Origin: Eulemur rufifrons
Lineage: Eukaryota > Chordata > Mammalia > Primates > Lemuridae
Length of the DNA: 64,000 nucleotides
NCBI RefSeq assembly: GCF_041146395.1
Contig: NC_091002.1
Location: 9,790,501 to 9,854,500 of the forward strand
Direction: 5' to 3'
The stretch's first letter is position 1; the number at the start of each line of letters is the position of its first letter. The position numbers were made by a program, and so were the translations under genes. Below, in pieces: positions 13,980 to 32,384 of this stretch. The notes below the pieces were generated by a model. The model saw nothing but the letters and a program-made list of their open reading frames with translations. It had not been told where the DNA came from and made no database searches.

Positions 13980-15450
13980 GACAACACTCACCATCACTCT
14001 AATCCCTCCCGATACTGACCTCGAGCACAGCTTGACCCCTCCAGTTTACCGGTCTTCCCCGAACCTCCTCCCTGGTTCCAAAGCTTGGCGTCAGTTTTGA
14101 GGGGCAGAAAGAAACCAAGCGACCCTTCCTCAAGCCCGCCGTGCACAAACACACAGCCCTACACGGAGCTTCTAGCAATGGGGCATTAATACAAGGGCAC
14201 GACTTGTGCGCCCGAAACATCCGGAAGGTAAGACAGCCTCCCACGTGGGATCTAGACTGCGCGCACTAACTGGAGGAAAGCGGTGATTCTGCAAAACGAC
14301 TTCGGCAGATAAGACTTGCAACGGACTGCTCCGCCCCGGAGACTGGCGTTCTCATTTCAAAGGATCTTCTCAAGTGCAAACCAGGTAACGACGAAATACA
14401 ACAAAAAGCAGCCGGTGAGTGCTCTGCAGCGGGACGCAACCACATTTGCAGGAGAGAATCCTGCGGAAAACTCGACGCCAGCAGCAGCTGAGGGGAAAGG
14501 TGCCCGCGGTCCTGCAGAGCACAGCGGCAGCGTGAAGGCAGTACTTGGCAGAGGGGGGACCCGGAGCCAAGGCCCCTCGCGGGCAGCAGCGGAAGTCTCG
14601 GAGGACAGTCAGCGCGGCGGATACCCAGGGCGGTCCGGTCGTGCCCAGCCGTTTAACCTCATTACAGTCGGAACCGCAGCCCTCCACCCGACACTGGACC
14701 GCACGCCCGGAGTTAAAGGTCCGCTCAGTAAAGGGGCTATTCCAAAGCGCCCGGCGCTGCGGAAACCGTCGTCGTCGGTTAAGACCTGGTTTTTAAAGGT
14801 TTGGTCGGGCAGCAGGCTCCCACGAGTACGCTATATTAGAGGGGCGACCACCCCCTCCCGGCCCCGAGGGTGACGAAAAGCAGGACGCTACATTAGACTT
14901 ACCGAGCCTTCGCCCCAACCCCGAGAAGCCCCCTCGGCCGCGCTCCTGGGGGCGGGTCTGGGGAGGCCCGGGGTGGGCCCCGGGAGCAGGCGGCCCCATC
15001 CCGCCTACGCACAGTCGCGGGGCCCCGGACCTCGGTCCCCACAGCCGACCCCTGGGCCACAGCCCCGCGAGAAGCGCGCCGCCCTCCCCGGCCTCCCGGC
15101 CCGCGCGCGCCCACCTGGGCAGTGGGCGTCCCGCTCCGTCCGTGGGGTGGGCCGGTCCCGTCCCGCCCGCCGCTCTTTGTGTGGGTGTCTGCGGCGCCGC
15201 GGTCCTCCCGGCCTCCAGGCACCGCCCCCTCCCCCCGTCCTCCCGGCGCCCGGGGGGCGGGGCGCGGCGCGGGGGGAGGGGCGGCGCGGGGACGTCTCCG
15301 CAGCCCTGGGGAGGCCCCGGCGCGTTGCAGCTTCCCTAGCTGATCTCTCCAGGGGCGTGTGCTCTGCGGGGCTTGGCTGTGCACTAGCTAACTCTTGGTC
15401 TAGCATCTTCGCGGAGCAACCCGAGAAGCCAGCCAGTCAGGGTTAATACC
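13980..15450. promoter_or_regulatory. CpG island 1, probable promoter (NINL by synteny)
   Basis: Extremely GC-rich, densest from about 14860 to 15330, with repeated GGGGCGGGG-type (SP1-like) boxes near 15245-15290. In human chr20p11 the neighbour of NANP is NINL (ninein-like, centrosomal), on the same strand, with its 5' end facing NANP. This island lies 23 kb beyond NANP exon 1 on that side, so it most likely drives NINL leftward. No NINL coding sequence was recognised in 1-14900, consistent with a long first intron that runs off the window. The gene assignment is inference from gene order. Confidence 0.7.
14903..15350 (-). ncRNA. Putative non-coding first exon with strong donor (NINL 5' UTR candidate)
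   Basis: On the minus strand the island contains GGCTCG|GTAAGT, a near-consensus splice donor with the GT at 14902-14901. An exon starting somewhere around 15350-15300 and ending at 14903 would be a plausible non-coding first exon. The start is not defined by sequence. The open frame across this island reflects GC-rich composition and is not claimed as coding. Confidence 0.4.
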
Positions 15451-15517
15451 CCAAATCCGCAATTGAGGAAACTGGGAGACATAAAACTTAGGTTCTCATC
15501 TTTCCAGCATACATTCA

Positions 15518-15832
15518 AACGATAGACGTTGAGCAACCCTAATCCAAAAATCTGAAATCCAAAATGCTACAAAATCCGAAACTTTTTGAGCACAGACATG
15601 ATGCTCAAAAGAAATGCTCATCTTGTTTGTAGTTGGATTTTAGTGAATTAAAAAATACATTAAAACATTTTTAAAAAGAAAAAGAAAAACAATGCTCATT
15701 GGAGCATTTCTGATTTTGGATTTTCAGACTGGGGATGCCCAACCATATGCAAATATTCCAAATCAGAAAAAATCCGAAGTCAGAAACACTTCTGGTCCCC
15801 AAGCATTTCCGATAAGGGATATCCAAGCTGCG
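15518..15832. mobile_element. Tigger-like (TcMar) non-autonomous DNA transposon
   Basis: The two ends are inverted copies of a TTGAGCA..CCCTTATCC-type terminus: GTTGAGCAACCCTAATCC at the left and the complement, GGATATCCAAGCTGCG, at the right. Internal sequence repeats AAATCCGAAACTTTTTGAGC and AATCCGAAGTCAGAAACACT. The interior is shorter than full elements. Subfamily not assigned. Confidence 0.65.
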
Positions 15833-15960
15833 TATGTTTATGCAGCACCTACTAGTGCTGGGCATTGTCATAGGGGCTGAGAACACAGCAGTGACAAGAG
15901 GGGAGCAAAAATTCTCTGCCCTTTATGAAGTTTACACTTGGAAGACAATTTTAAAACTTA
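15833..15960 (-). repeat. L2 LINE 3'-end remnant
   Basis: Antisense L2 tail phrases: GCACCTACTAGTGCTGGGCA, GAACACAGCAGTGACAAGAG and CCCTTTATGAAGTTTACACT. Confidence 0.6.
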
Positions 15961-16419
15961 AAACCCACAGGAGAGGGGGTTGGGCGTGCAGGAGGCCGGC
16001 CCGGGGCTGGAGGCTGCAGGGAGTCTGGGGGTGGCCTGGAAGGGTGGGTGAGGAGTGTGGGGGTTGTAAGCTCAGAGGGAAGGCAGAGGTGGGCGGGAGG
16101 CTGCAGGGCCCTGCCGCCCTCGCCAGGGCTTGCCTTCCATTCTGAGCATGAGTAGCTTGGAGACCTGTGGGAGGGAAAGGGAGAATTCAGGGGACCCTTA
16201 GGAAGCCACAGCAGCCAGCAGGCTGAAAGGCAGAGTGACAGGGACCAGGGTGGGGGTGGTGAGAAGTGGTCAGATTTGGGATATGTGATATTTGGGGGGT
16301 CCAGCAGGCAGGATGTGCCTCCAGATTGTGGTTTGTGGGAGAGAGAAAGAAGTCAAGGGTGACTACAAGATTTTGGCCTCGGCGGCCACAATTACTAATT
16401 TTGTGCTGGGTTCTTTCTA

Positions 16420-16560
16420 CGTCTGCCCTCATTTTAATTCTCACATCAATCCTAGGCCATAGTCACACCTTTTTCATTTTACAAAAGAGGAAAATGAAGC
16501 TTAAGAAGTTAAACAACTTGCTGTAATTCATATAGCTCCCAGGCACCACGGTCTGACCCA
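16420..16560 (-). repeat. MIR SINE remnant
   Basis: Antisense MIR core with CATTTTACAAAAGAGGAAAA and TTAAACAACTTGCTGTAATT in order. Confidence 0.55.
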
Positions 16561-16673
16561 GAACCTGCACTGGTGCTGGCTGGCTGCTGAGCCAAGACCT
16601 GGGGCATCCTCCTTCTTCTGCTGTGCACATTTGGTGTCACTGAGGTCTTTCAAGTCATCTGCTGCTCTCTCTT

Positions 16674-18925
<2,252 letters not shown>

Positions 18926-19205
18926 CAGAGAATGAATTTGGTGTCAGAAGATGTGACTCAGAGGGAATTTACTGGCTGTTTGACTGTGGAACACCCAGTC
19001 ATTTAACCTCTGAAATCCTCAATTTTTATCTATGGCCATACCACCCTGAACGCACCCAATCTTGTCTGATCTCAGAAGCTAAGCAGGGTCGGACCTGGTT
19101 AGTACTTGGATGGAAGATCCTAAATTTTCTCACCTGTAAAATGGAAATATAAAAAATATCCATTGCAGAGGAGTATGCTAAATTTAAATGAGCTAATGCA
19201 GTGGC
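18926..19205 (+). repeat. MIR SINE remnant split by a 5S rRNA retrocopy
   Basis: The left half carries GATGTGACTCAGAG and CATTTAACCTCTGAAATCCT; the right half resumes with TTTTCTCACCTGTAAAATGG and AAATGAGCTAATGCA. The break between the halves is filled by 5S-like sequence. Confidence 0.75.
19029..19116 (+). pseudogene. Truncated 5S rRNA pseudogene (retrocopy)
   Basis: Matches the first roughly 90 bases of mammalian 5S rRNA: GGCCATACCACCCTGAACGC, then GTCTGATCTCAGAAGCTAAG, CAGGGTCGGACCTGGTTAGT and ACTTGGATGG. The 3' quarter is missing. Near-identical 12 bp flanks (ATCCTCAATTTT at 19015-19026, ATCCTAAATTTT at 19117-19128) look like a target-site duplication. It sits inside a MIR. Too short for a functional 5S gene, and several substitutions are present. 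Confidence 0.88.
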
Positions 19206-19315
19206 TCCTCATCAGAGAGAAGTACAGAGACTACTTGTCCTCCACCTTGACTATTTAAAAATTTAAAATACAGGGCCTGAGTCCTACCCTCAGAGATTCT
19301 GGTTTCACTTGTATA
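19205..19315 (+). repeat. MER5-like (hAT) fragment
   Basis: CAGGGCCTGAGTCCTACCCT and CAGAGATTCTGGTTTCACTT resemble the interior of MER5-type elements. Diverged. Confidence 0.45.
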
Positions 19316-19394
19316 GGAAAGAACCTTTGAGGCAATCTTGACTATCTCTCTTGTACCCTACATTTGATACATCATCACATCCTGATGGCTCTTC

Positions 19395-19800
19395 TTTTTA
19401 AAAACTTTTTTATTTTGAATTAACGTCCTATGTACAGAAAACTTGCAATAGTAGTACAGACAGTTTCTGTATCCTTCTCAGGTTCCCCTAACATTAGCAT
19501 CTCACATACCCACAGTACAGTTCTTAAAACCAGGAATTTAACATTAGCAAATAACTATTTACTAAAGACATTATTCAAATTTTACCGGTTTTTTCACTAA
19601 TGCCACCTTTTTCCCCCAGTTTCGGGATCCTATCCATATCCCATCGTGGCCATTGTAACCCACGCTGCCATCATCTCTAGCCTGTGGGATATCCTCATCG
19701 CTGTCCTTCTTGCTTCTACTTGTGCCTCTCTACTTTCTATTTAAACTTTGTTGCCTTTTAATTATTGATTACTTTTGTAATGATCTAGCTTTGGTCTTCA
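19395..19800. repeat. Ancient L1M-type interspersed fragment
   Basis: Same repeat class as 9494-10130: TTGCAATAGTAGTACAGACA, GTTCCCCTAACATTAGCATC and AATTTTACCGGTTTTTTCAC in consensus-like order. Subfamily uncertain. Confidence 0.5.
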
Positions 19801-23389
<3,589 letters not shown>

Positions 23390-23695
23390 CCGAAGTTGCC
23401 TCCTTGGAATGCTCCTTACTGGAACCCTGCTACCATGTAGAGACGAAGCCCAAGCTGGCCCGATGGAGAGGCTCCAGGACCATGTCGAGAGAGGTCAGGT
23501 TGTTGCAGCCATCCTGTCCAAAGGCCTCATGCTGACAGCCATCATGAACTGCCAGCCATGTGAGTGAGACCACTGTGATTCTTCCAGACAACCTAGCACC
23601 CCAGCTGATACTGCAGATAAACGATTGTTGTTGTTTTAATCCACTGTGTTTTAGAGTGTGTGTATATTTTTTTCAGCAATAGATTACGGAAACTG
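23390..23695 (+). mobile_element. MLT1 (MaLR) LTR fragment
   Basis: AAGCCCAAGCTGGCCCGATG, AACTGCCAGCCATGTGAGTG, GATTGTTGTTGTTTTAATCC and CAGCAATAGATTACGGAAAC match the 3' half of MLT1 LTRs in order. Confidence 0.7.
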
Positions 23696-23860
23696 ATTTT
23701 CTATTGCTCCATTTATTTGACAATGAACTGTCATTTGCATATCAGCAAAAAAAACAAAAAGTAAAATTTTAAGAAAAACCAACCAGTTGATGAGTGACCT
23801 TTTGTTGAGGTGAAGTAAGAATTTTGTTTAATTTTAAATAACTTTTATAGCAATAGTCAA

Positions 23861-24010
23861 TCACTCCTTCATCCAACAAATATTCACTGAGTACCTACCA
23901 TGGGCCAGGATCATTCCAAGTGCAGGAGACAGAAGGGAACAAAACAAAGTTCCTGCTGTCAAGAGATGGTGTGGAAGACCGCAGAAGAACAGACGGGAGA
24001 GAAATCCAGG
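23861..24010 (-). repeat. L2 LINE 3'-end remnant
   Basis: Antisense L2 tail: AAATATTCACTGAGTACCTA, CCATGGGCCAGGATCATTCC and GGGAACAAAACAAAGTTCCT. Confidence 0.6.
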
Positions 24011-24171
24011 AGTTTCGTTTGGGCCAGTTAGGTTGGTGATGTCTGTTAGACATCTGAGCAGAGATGCCAATAGGCTGAGGACATATATCTGGGAGTCTAA
24101 ACCGGCTGATTTGCTCTAAGCTTCAATAAAATGATCAATATAATTCCTTTAAGAAAGAATTCAAAACTATT

Positions 24172-24479
24172 GGCTGGGGTGCAGTGGCTCATGCCTATAA
24201 TCCCAGCACTTTGGGAGGCTGAGGTGGGAGGATCACTTGAGGCTCTTGAGGCTAGGAGTTCAAAATCAGCCTGTGCAACAAAGCAAGACCCCGTCTCTAC
24301 AAAAAAATTTTAAAAATAGCCAGGTGTGATGGTGCATGCCTATAGTCCCAGCTACTTGGGAGGCTCAGGTAGGAGGATCACTTGAGCCTAGGAGTTTGAG
24401 GTTGCAGTGGGCTGTGATTACACCACTGCCCTCCAGCCTGGGCAACAGAGTAAAATTCTGTCTCAAAAAAAAAAAAAAA
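24172..24479 (+). mobile_element. Alu SINE, older AluJ-like dimer
   Basis: Starts GGCTGGGGTGCAGTGGCTCA and has the older dimer form (TACAAAAAAATTTTAAAAAT linker) without the lemur-type middle segment. Flanks share AAAACTAT as a decayed target duplication. Confidence 0.9.
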
Positions 24480-24879
24480 TTAAAAACTATGACTTTAAAC
24501 AGGAACTATGTATTGACTTGGCATTTCCTTCTTTGTCTGGCAGCTGAAGCTATTTTATCTTCTGTGACTTTTCGGAGTTGATCTTATCAGGCTGACTTCC
24601 CAGAAAAAAAATCACAATGACATCTTCCAAGAAATCCAGTGGAAATAATTGGATTATTGTATATGTCATATGTGAAGACTGGTTTAAAAAAATACAGTTG
24701 TATTCTGGCTAAACTTTAGTTCTATTGCCAGGAGTAAGTCTATTTTTTAAAAGTATAAATCTAAAAAATAAAAAAAAAAAAGTAGAAATCTAATGTATCC
24801 CATCAGAAAGACTATAATTATAAAGAAATCTAAGAAAGTATAACTGTCTTAGAAGCGATCATAGGAACACAGTTGTTGA

Positions 24880-26800
24880 TGTTGGCTAAAGACCCTGTTC
24901 TATTTAGTCAGACTGTGCAAGTATGTCAATCAAAATAAACATCTATGCCCAAGCAATGTTGAAAATTCAAAAACTCAGGATGATAAGGAGACCCACCATC
25001 ATGAGAGTTAAGCCAAAGAGCTTCATGAGAAAAAGAAAGTTGCATAATTCAAAACAAAATTAAAAGAAAAATAAGCTGCAGGCATATTGTACATTTCCAC
25101 CTCAAATGAGCATCTCAAGCTGTGGGTGGTGACTATTTGGGCACAGGATCAGTTTCTCAGCCTTGACTGACATGGAACACAAAACGGAAGAGCTTCCACA
25201 TCAAGGTGGTAGATGGAAGTACACATCTGATAGCTTCTACTCCAAACTCAACTAAAACTGCAGTAAAGGAATTTAAACATACAAATACACACACACAAAC
25301 CCACAACAACCAGGAAAACAGGCATCAGTCACAACAAAATTTTGGAAGCTGGAAAGCATATGGACGAACGGCAAAGGATAGAAGACCTAAAGAAAGTTAA
25401 GTCTAGCCCTGCAGTGGGGATAGCTGAGAAGTGTTGAGTTACGCAGCAGACTCCTCCAAAGATGCAGGTACTGACACCACCAGATGCTGCCGTCGTCCCA
25501 GAGAAGGAAGAGGCCTCTGAATTAAGCAGGATGGGGTAAAAGGTGTTCAAGATACAAATGGATCCCTGTCCCCCCGCCCCCCCGCAACCTCACATTCTCA
25601 CTCAACAGACATCGGGATGCTTCTGTATGTGGTAAGAAAGAGGGTCTCTAGACTGGCATAGTTGGGCTCAAGTATAACCAGAAACAGAGAGATTAGGTGA
25701 CCATCTGCATACCACAGCTTCCACCCCCTCCCCACTCAGCTCCTAGGTGCTGACACTAGACACCGCTACTCTGCAGTCTGGGAGATTTTTCTCTAGGAAA
25801 CCAGACAAACCAAGAAAAAGACCTTGAGACATTGACCTCAGGGGTCCCTCAACTAAGAGCCCACCCAGATACTCCATAGTAAAAGAACCTCTGAGTCCAT
25901 CCACTTATGAAGAGATTCCAATCAGCATTTTCATTTCTCCTCTCTTAATCATGAATAACTGGTTAATGGGCATTTGAGGAAAGCCTCTAATATGAATATA
26001 TAGACCAAAATAAACAGATCAGAGAAACTTGGAAGAAATCTGGATTCTGTGGATTCTTCAAAAAACTTAAAAAAAAATTTTTTTTAGAGATTATATTCCA
26101 TTCATAAAAGAAAAACATATTATTTAAAAAGGAACCTTTAGAAAATTAAAAAAAAAAACTCTTGTAAATTAAAAAAATATGACAGTAGGGGGAAAAAAAT
26201 CAAAGAAAGAATGGAAGACAAAGTTGAAACAAAGTAACAGAGATGGAAAAATAGGACAGAATAAAGCAAAAGGGAAGGTCAGTAGGACCTCTAACTGATC
26301 AGTAGGAGTTCCAGAAAGAGAAATCAGAAAAACAAAAAACAGAGGGGAGGCAATTATTGTATCAATGAAATCATTACATCCCCCCCAGGACTCAAAAAGA
26401 TTTTGATTGAAAGGGTTCACAGAGTGCCAAGTACACAGGTTGGAAACGTACCCTCACCAAGGCACAACCGCATGAAACACTGGAGAAAAAATAAGGTTCT
26501 AAGAGTTCCAAGAGAGGAAAAGAAACTGGCCACATATAATATAAAGGGCTGCAAGAAGACCATGGGCCAATGCCTTTAAAATTCTGAATGCAAATGACAT
26601 CCAATACATGCTATTAAACTATCGATGGGAGAAGAGAATAAAGACATTTTCAGACACTTAAGATCTCAAAACTTTTACCTCTCACACACGTGTATAGGGA
26701 ATGTATGCAAGGATGCGTGCCACCAAAAAGAGGGCGTCAATCAAAAAGGGGAATACACAGGACACAGAAAACAGGAAATCTGGCAATAAGAGGCAAAGGG
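24880..26800 (+). repeat. Probable ancient L1M 5'-region remnant
   Basis: A-rich, decayed sequence. The segments AAACTATCGATGGGAGAAGA, CATTTTCAGACACTTAAGAT and GGCAAAGGGAATCACTAGGA are reminiscent of L1M/HAL1-like LINEs. No intact frame. Boundaries and family are uncertain. Confidence 0.35.
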
Positions 26801-27099
26801 AATCACTAGGATGGTGATATGCACCAGCTGGAGAGGGCAACTAGCCCAGGCTGGACAGGCGGCCAGGACTCCACAGCTGAGCGGACCTTGCCCTCACAGT
26901 GAACTGACAGGTGTAGGGAAAGTTAATGGAATCATCACACTTACTGACAGGAGTCACAGGGGTCTCATGCATAGGGATGAGACCGTAAGGATGTTATGCT
27001 CCAAGCACAAATGGCTTAAACAAAAGCTTCATGACTCTCTTTCAAATATTATCTTAGCAAGAGAATTGTTTCCTAAAACTGAAATAAAAAATCTCCCTG

Positions 27100-27461
<362 letters not shown>

Positions 27462-28149
27462 AAATCTCCCTGAATTCTATAGTCTCACCTACTTCTATAT
27501 ATAGACGTACAGGAAGCTGCTGACAGCCGCAGTCTTTAGGGCAGGTGGGTTCTGGTTCCTTGGGAAAAAGATAACGAGACTGGCTTTTCACCACTCACCC
27601 TTTTATTTATTTTTTTTTTACTTGTGTACTGCAAGTAGTAATTGTTCAAAAATGAATTAACATATATTCCCTAATTAAAAAAAAGAATGGAATTAAAAAG
27701 ATCTGAGCATCATACATAGGAAAAGTTTTATGAAATGTAAATATATAAAACTATTTAATACACATATATTAATGTTCACTATAAATGTTTAAGGGGTTAT
27801 TATGGAAATATTTCTTACTGTAGGTTGCAATGAAGTTTGAAAGCAGTAGACCAAGTAATTCTGTAATTGTAAAAACCTGCTTTCCTGCAATACTTACTGA
27901 GCATCCACTGGGTCGTGGGCTCCCAGATCTAAGATGTGTGTGAACTGGCGGGTGGATATGTACAGAGTGAGAACACACCCCTCTGGTGTCACTGTTGCAG
28001 GTGCAGTACCCCCTCTGTAACCACAGTGTTAGGGAGGCTCCGGCTTCGTATGAGCAAGCCACTATGGGGAAACTTTGAAAAAAATAAAGATGACAAAACA
28101 TCACTGTTACAACATTTTTTAATTTTAAGGAATATTATTCTAAGACAAA

Positions 28150-30200
28150 AATATTATTAATAACATCATAGGTTTATTCCAGTATTTTAAAATATCTTCT
28201 GTAACATTCCACTCAGAAGGTAGAAAACTACAAAGTTCTTCCCTAAGGAAGGGTGCAAATGGAATGTAATATTGCATTACTGTACTATATAGAATACAAA
28301 CTGTGAAGACAAGGAAATTCAATGATTCCATTTTTTCCTCCTAGATCATTTTTGCTGAAGAACCGCTCACTTCACATCCTGGGAGCTGTCTTGTTGAGAT
28401 TTACCACCACGATGTAGGAGCAGCAAACCTTTACCAGTTAGCATAATGAATGTGACGCCGCCTACACCCATCCTGTTGGGATAGCTAAAAGAACAAACCT
28501 TAGCATCACACTCGAATCAACCTATTAAGAGAAATCACAAATCCTCCAACTTAATTTTTAAATAGCTAAAATATAATCAAGGTATACATATGGGCACGTA
28601 TCTGGAACTACGAACATACCCTGTCCACAAATGTTCAGTTTTATACCAAGAGCACCCTGGGACAGTCAAGGGCACAATCACATTTTTAAAAATCAAGAGT
28701 AAGCAGTAAACACAAAAGGGCATTTGCACAAGGCACAGAATCCTGTTTCTTAACAGTAGACAGAAAACAACTGGCTAAAGAAATAGGTTAATAGAGGGTA
28801 CAATCTAGAATTTGATTCCGAGTATAAATCTTGAAGACATAGCTATACATATCCAAAATAGTCTATTTTACAGTAGTTTCTTATACAAGTTATTTTAAAG
28901 AAACCCATATCATACTTCCTTTATTAGCCACTTTAATAACCACTTTTATCCCTTAATGACTTTACTTCAAGGTTGGTTAGTATAATCATGAGACTGTGTA
29001 GCCTAATGGTCTAGGGAAAATTTTCTGGTTGCAAGACGATACCTTGCTATGGAGCCATTAAGCTCCAAGTGAACCCTGAATTAGGTATCCAAATTGGTGA
29101 AACGACATATTTCTAAAAATGTGAAAAACAGGAGATTTAAGGCAGATGGTGACTCCAAGAAGAGTCATTCAAGTACTAAAATGGCACCCTGGTAATGGCT
29201 CATAGCAAAACCTAATTTTCTGTTAGGTTCATCTAATAGGTCAAACTACTGAGTCAGTAGAAAACAGATGGGGGATTGTATGGGTTGGCCACACTGAGGC
29301 AACTGTCCTCTTATGGATCCTACAGGAAGAAAACGACTTTTGGTGTCATGTGGCTTGTACTTATCCCCAGCAAGACACTGTAGTTCCCTCAACGCCATTG
29401 TGTGTCTGGGAGAAGACAGTCAAAATATTTCCACAAGAGGTGAAGACTACAAGGAAGCTACAAGCTCACCGCGGAAAGTTGTGAAAATGTCATGGTAAAG
29501 GAGCACCACATGTTGATTTTAACAGCTTTTTAAACTGCAGGACCATTTGTCATGTATACACCACAGAAAAATTGCCCCCAGACCCCCCCCAAAAAGGTCA
29601 TGCAGAAAAATCAGATTCCCAATAGAAAAGAAAGTATACATCCAAAGTAGGTAAAAATATGGTTTGAAAAAACAAAACATGCAAAATATTTTCACTATGA
29701 AATGCCTTGATTTGCATGTGACTTAGTACCTATTTCATATTAATGAGATCCAATTGCTCTGATAAATTTCTATTATGTTTTAGAATATCTATTTTTAAAA
29801 ACTATCTATTTTCCAGCCAGAATGTAAAACTTACATTTGTGCATCCACGTGTAAACTATCCTGCTTGGTATCACGAAGCCAAGATACTAAAAGATCAATG
29901 AAATAGTTTTTAAAAATCTCTAGTCACAGACTAACAAATAATATATTTCTTCAAGTTTTCTGGGCTACATTACTGACTTGTATTAATGCAATCTGAATTT
30001 TCAGATTTAAATACCAGTCAATGGTTGGTTGTCAAAACTTAAAAGCCACAGGGTTGGGAGGACTTTCAGAATACTCGCTACTAAATCATAAATAAAATTA
30101 TTCTTAGAACGGGACCATAGTAAGTGGAATGCCCTAACTTTGTTTAGTTCAAACTCTGCAAGTTGACGCTAACATTCATAATCAGGCCCTTTTATGTGCC
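28150..30200 (-). other. NANP: Putative NANP 3' UTR
   Basis: About 2 kb with no Alu or L1, which stands out in this repeat-rich window and fits a retained 3' UTR. Canonical AATAAA hexamers on the minus strand occur at 28919-28924 and 28171-28176, so poly(A) sites near 28900 and near 28150 are both possible. The distal choice gives a UTR of about 2.05 kb. An acceptor-like site and short open frame at 28490-28375 complicate the distal part (see findings). Confidence 0.55.
28171..28176 (-). terminator. Candidate distal poly(A) signal
   Basis: AATAAA on the minus strand (CTGGAATAAACC context) about 2.03 kb after the NANP stop codon. Cleavage would be expected about 15-25 bp further left. It could serve NANP or the putative short terminal exon at 28490-28150. 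Confidence 0.45.
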
Positions 30201-30857
30201 TTAAGTAGATATACTGACTTTGCGGTCTATAGTTTGTAAAAGAGCAGGTAACTCTAGCACAGAAGAAACTACATAATGTGGAACAGGGGACGACTTCAGC
30301 GGCACTATTCCATTTTTATTGATCCAGACTGTTGCTTTCAACCCTGCGTTGAGGCCTCCTTGTATGTCGGTTTCTAACGTGTCACCGACCATCACACAGT
30401 CCCCAGGCTGTACCCCAAGGAGATTGCAGCAGTAATAAAATATGGACGGTGCTGGCTTCTCCTCTCTCTGCTCTCCACCTATGACAACGGCGTCAAAATA
30501 GGACTGACAAGCACAAGCTTCGATCTTCTCCCTCTGGGTCTGTCTGTCCCCATTCGTTAATAAAAGTAGGCGGACCTCCTTTCGAAGTTCAGTGAGCATG
30601 GCTTTGACATCTTCTGCTAGTGTCATATGCTGTAAACGGGTAGATTTCCACAGGAAATAACATTCTTCAGCCAATTTCCTATTGGCTGCACCACCTTTTG
30701 TTTCCTGGATTGCTTCTTCCCAGTGTGCAGTCCTTAGGTCAGTAATGCACGTATTGTAAGGATGAAAACATTCCTTGCTAAGTTTAACTTGAACTTTATT
30801 ACAGATGATTTCAGCCTCTTCTTTATAATGGTATTTTGATTGTAAGAGCTTTATCAC
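30201..30857 (-). CDS. NANP: NANP exon 2 (coding part): N-acylneuraminate-9-phosphatase, residues 31-248
   Basis: Terminal coding exon, following an AG acceptor (TTTATTTAG|GTGATAAAG on the minus strand). It encodes 218 residues and then a stop, giving 248 in all. It carries the mostly helical cap region (about residues 31-105), HAD motif II in LLLLTNGD with T131 and N132, motif III lysine K164 in EEKPAPSIFYYCC, and motif IV GDTLETD with D189 and D194. The frame is uninterrupted and, from memory, very close to human NANP, so the gene looks functional. The motif residues position the phosphate, the Mg2+ ion and the aspartyl-phosphate intermediate; this is known for the family, not shown here. 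The first codon is GTG (Val31), read from the splice junction; it is not an independent start. Confidence 0.96.
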   Translation of the reverse strand: MIKLLQSKYHYKEEAEIICNKVQVKLSKECFHPYNTCITDLRTAHWEEAIQETKGGAANRKLAEECYFLWKSTRLQHMTLAEDVKAMLTELRKEVRLLLLTNGDRQTQREKIEACACQSYFDAVVIGGEQREEKPAPSIFYYCCNLLGVQPGDCVMVGDTLETDIQGGLNAGLKATVWINKNGIVPLKSSPVPHYVVSSVLELPALLQTIDRKVSIST

Positions 30858-31067
30858 CTAAATAAAGGAAAATAAATCCATTAACATACTTCATATCTTT
30901 AATAGTCATGTCCTAGGAAGCTGTGATCCTACAGGTGGCTGAGAGATTCTAACTCCACTCCTCTGCCCTGAAGCAGCTCTATTCACCACACCATTTCTGG
31001 AGTTCAGAGACACAAGGTGAAGCTCTCCCAACCTCTCTAGACAATTCATTCACATTTTTAAAATCAG

Positions 31068-31749
<682 letters not shown>

Positions 31750-32006
31750 TAGCTAATAACAATCCTTCACTTGGTAGTTTAAAGTCCAATATTTTTCATT
31801 CTGGTTACAAAGACATGAAAATAAAACTTCTGTTTAGTAAAACATTTTAAATTTCTGACAACCATTATTTACTTTTCCCAGAAAAAATAACACTAGTTCA
31901 TCTAACCTTTTCTCATTTATTAAATCCAGTTGACATTTTGAAGACCCATATTGACCATCACGTAAAATGGAACCCAATTCTATACTTTCAAAAACTAGTT
32001 CTTTGG

Positions 32007-32384
32007 GCCGGGCGCGGTGGCTCACGCCTATAATTCTAGCACTCTGGGAGGCCAAGGCGGGTGGATCGCTCAAGGTCAGGAGTTTGAGACCAGCCTGAGC
32101 AAGAGTGAGACCCCGTCTCTACTAAAAATAGAAAGAAATTATATGGACAACTAAAATATATATAGAAAAAATTAGCCGGGCATGGTGGTGCATGCCTGTA
32201 GTCCCAGCTACTCGGGAGGCTGAGGCAGTAGGATCACTTAAGCCCAGGAGTTTGAGGTTGCTGTGAGCTAGGCTGATGCCACGGCACTCACTCTAGCCAG
32301 GGCAACAAAGCAAGACTCTGTCTCAAAAAAAAAAAAAAAAAATAAAAAAAAAAGGACATAAAAAAAAAAAAAAAAAAAAAAAAA
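32007..32384 (+). mobile_element. Alu SINE (lemur-type), sense
   Basis: Full-length with lemur-type middle and a long interrupted A-tail (AAGGACAT within A-runs). Target duplication CTAGTTCTTTGG on both sides (right copy 32390-32401). Confidence 0.94.

Noticed and set aside
14316..15446. Long frames on both strands in CpG island 1
   Set aside because: GC-rich sequence has few stops. Composition is Pro/Arg/Gly rich and no domain is visible.
19029..19116. Functional 5S rRNA gene
   Set aside because: The 3' quarter is missing, no T-run terminator follows, and it lies inside a MIR.
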